Source of the DNA: AG-12 sp027339635
Lineage (GTDB): Bacteria; Chloroflexota; Dormibacteria; Aeolococcales; Bog-877
Assembly: GCA_027339635.1 (NCBI GenBank)
Contig: DAHWNZ010000038.1
Span: 1-26,209 of the forward strand
Length of the DNA stretch: 26,209 nucleotides
Direction: 5' to 3'
Position 1 is the first letter of the stretch; the number at the start of each line of letters is the position of its first letter. The notes under the pieces were generated by a model that saw only the letters and a program-made list of their open reading frames with translations, was not told the DNA's origin and made no database searches. The position numbers were made by a program, and so were the translations under genes. Shown here in pieces: positions 25,117-26,209 of this stretch.

Positions 25117-25155
25117 GGCTACCGCTAAATCTCGTACCGATCCTGGTCAGATCCC
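25117..25155 (-). repeat. Right terminal inverted repeat of the mini-Tn3
   Basis: This is the partner of 24133-24171. It directly abuts the coupling-protein remnant at 25156. Confidence 0.9.
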
Positions 25156-25847
25156 AACTCGTCGGGGTCGAAGGGGTGCTCTGGGGTGGCGTCGGCGGCC
25201 TGGCAGACCTTGCTCGTGTCGAAGGGGGAGAGCATCCCCTGCAAGGCCGACCAGATGCTGCCGCGCTCCCTGTCGGGGGTGCGCAGCCGCCCCTTGAGGA
25301 GCGCCAGGGCGGCCTGGCTCTCCGCTCTCTGGCAGAAGGCCTGAGCGGGCTCGGCGCGCTGGGCGTGGGCCCAGGCGCAGACGGTCGCCAGGGGACGGTC
25401 CTCCAGGGCGGCGGCGTGGAGGAGGACGGCGCAGAGCTGGGTGGCCCGGGTGCGCCAGGCGGCAGTGGCGTCGAGGACGTCGCGGCGGGTGGAGGTGACC
25501 AGGACCGCGCCACCCCAGGCGGCGACGTTGGGGATGATGACGCCTCTGGTCTTGCCGCTGAGGGGCGGGCCCAGGACCAGGACCGCAATCTGCCCCGGTG
25601 CGCTGGCCCAGCCCCGGTAGTCGCGGCCGCAGCAGATCCGGAAGGGTGGCGGGGGGATCTTGGCAGGCCACCAGAGCCACCGGGAGAACTCCCGGACCAG
25701 GGGGATGAACCACCAGCCGAACACTGTCAGGATGACCCAGGCGAGGATCTCGTCGACGTTGCCGGTGTAGATCCACCAGCCCAGCAGGGCCAGCCTGCCG
25801 GCGACTCTGGCGGGGCCCGGCCCCCAGCGGTTGGAGAGCTGGTTCAC
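25156..25847 (-). pseudogene. Coupling-protein copy 3, N-terminal half
   Basis: The start codon is the GTG complementary to 25845-25847. The frame keeps membrane segments (LALLGWWIYTGNVDEILAWV), the CCGRDYRGW segment and Walker A (GPPLSGKT), then has a deletion equivalent to 183 bp of the intact gene (61 codons, in frame), and ends in DPDEL at the mini-Tn3 border. Walker B and everything after it are lost. The frame runs on about 10 codons into the mini-Tn3. Its last 76 bp are identical to 20470-20545 in copy 2. Confidence 0.85.
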
Positions 25848-25990
25848 GGCGGGGTTCTCCGAGGCGGATGTGCCCGTAGCGCTGGCGGTGAATGGTCAGC
25901 CCGCGCACGCACTGCGGCCTTCACGAAGGCGCCGAACTCGGGAATGGGGATGGGGTCGTCCCAGGGAGCGTCTGGCAGGGGGTTGATGTG
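25844..25990 (-). pseudogene. C-terminal remnant of a second DUF4913-like gene
   Basis: DAPWDDPIPIPEFGAFVKAA matches the C-terminus of the protein at 8137-8589, and the stop overlaps the GTG of coupling-protein copy 3 (GTGA), as in the intact module. Homology ends near 25990, probably at the border of the right-hand insertion sequence. Confidence 0.8.
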
Positions 25991-26101
25991 GCCCTACCAA
26001 AATAGACAGGTACCTAATACTACAACGCTGGTAGGACATCACGGGCGAGGAGTTGACCGTCTATAGTGCGTCGTGGGCACCGTCCCTCCTTACATCCAGC
26101 C

Positions 26102-26209
26102 ATGGTGCCCAACACGAGGGCGCCTGCGATGAATGCCGAGGACCTCAAGGCGGCGATCCCGGAATTGGAGCGGTTCCACCAGCGCTTCGCGCGGTTCTTT
26201 TGCCGCGCC
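26102..26209 (+). CDS. N-terminus of an IS701-like transposase, cut by the window edge
   Basis: Thirty-six codons are visible from the ATG at 26102; an in-frame ATG at 26129 is also possible. The sequence from LKAAIPELERFHQRFARFF onward resembles the start of IS701-type (IS4-related DDE) transposases, which open with a helix ending in RF-x(3)-F before an acidic-Arg motif. The catalytic part lies outside. The 107 bp between 25995 and 26101 hold no gene and probably include the element's left end and promoter. Confidence 0.55.
   Translation, partial: MVPNTRAPAMNAEDLKAAIPELERFHQRFARFFCRA

Larger units (their letters stand above)
24133..25155 (+). mobile_element. Resolvase-only mini-Tn3 element, 1,023 bp
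   Basis: Terminal inverted repeats at 24133-24171 and 25117-25155 match at 38 of 39 bases and begin GGGATCTGACCAGGATCGG. The only gene is a serine resolvase; there is no transposase, so movement would need a TnpA in trans. The flanks (ATTAA left, AACTC right) show no 5-bp duplication. The left end sits in a Tn3 transposase fragment and the right end in coupling-protein copy 3, so recombination between elements or a deletion followed insertion. Confidence 0.85.

Noticed and set aside
24107..25165. A 5-bp target duplication around the mini-Tn3
   Set aside because: The flanks are ATTAA and AACTC; they do not match, and each side belongs to a different gene remnant.

Overview
The window is a GC-rich plasmid backbone, or possibly an integrative element, that has been heavily rearranged by transposons. 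Actinobacterial ancestry is the best guess, from five observations: the high GC content, many GTG starts, promoters whose -10 box lies 6-8 nt from the start codon (leaderless transcripts), a DUF4913-like gene beside a TraG-type coupling protein, and a domain (LPPPG/EWPA) that I know from actinobacterial proteins. No rRNA, tRNA or CRISPR array was seen, so the taxon is inferred only. Partial insertion-sequence transposases run off both ends of the window.

Left part (1-8.6 kb), plasmid maintenance and transfer. After a truncated IS1182-like transposase come a ribbon-helix-helix protein, a winged-helix replication initiator and a repeat-rich putative origin with two 22-bp-spaced iterons, a third inverted partial copy and 14-bp tandem repeats. 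A MobF (TrwC/TraA-like) relaxase-helicase follows on the minus strand; it is frameshifted and lacks a stretch of its relaxase domain. Next are a DUF3800-like protein, a HTH protein with a leaderless promoter, and a translationally coupled set on the minus strand: DUF4913-like protein, VirD4/TraG-type coupling protein, and a truncated small gene. These genes meet at GTGA stop/start overlaps.

Middle (8.7-11.7 kb), export island. Two secreted proteins and a lipoprotein with beta-propeller-like repeats sit in a stretch of visibly lower GC and different codon use.

11.7-19.1 kb, two transposons side by side. An IS of about 2.36 kb with a large DDE transposase lies 5 bp from a 4.96-kb Tn3-family transposon. 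The latter has 35-bp inverted repeats, a tnpA broken by one frameshift, a divergent tyrosine recombinase with a candidate resolution site between them, an ASCH-domain passenger gene and a small gene broken by an extra 8-bp repeat copy. Its right end sits inside a vapB antitoxin gene, leaving only 27 codons in front of an intact vapC.

19.6-26.2 kb, transfer-gene graveyard. Two decayed copies of the coupling-protein module flank a secreted-protein pseudogene, a two-gene unit (double Clp-N protein fused to the LPPPG/EWPA domain, and a free-standing copy of that domain), the start of another Tn3 transposase, and a 1,023-bp resolvase-only mini-Tn3. The decayed copies share an identical 76-bp stretch and carry deletions with short direct repeats at their edges. 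The plasmid probably still replicates but, unless complemented, its own conjugation system looks inactive.
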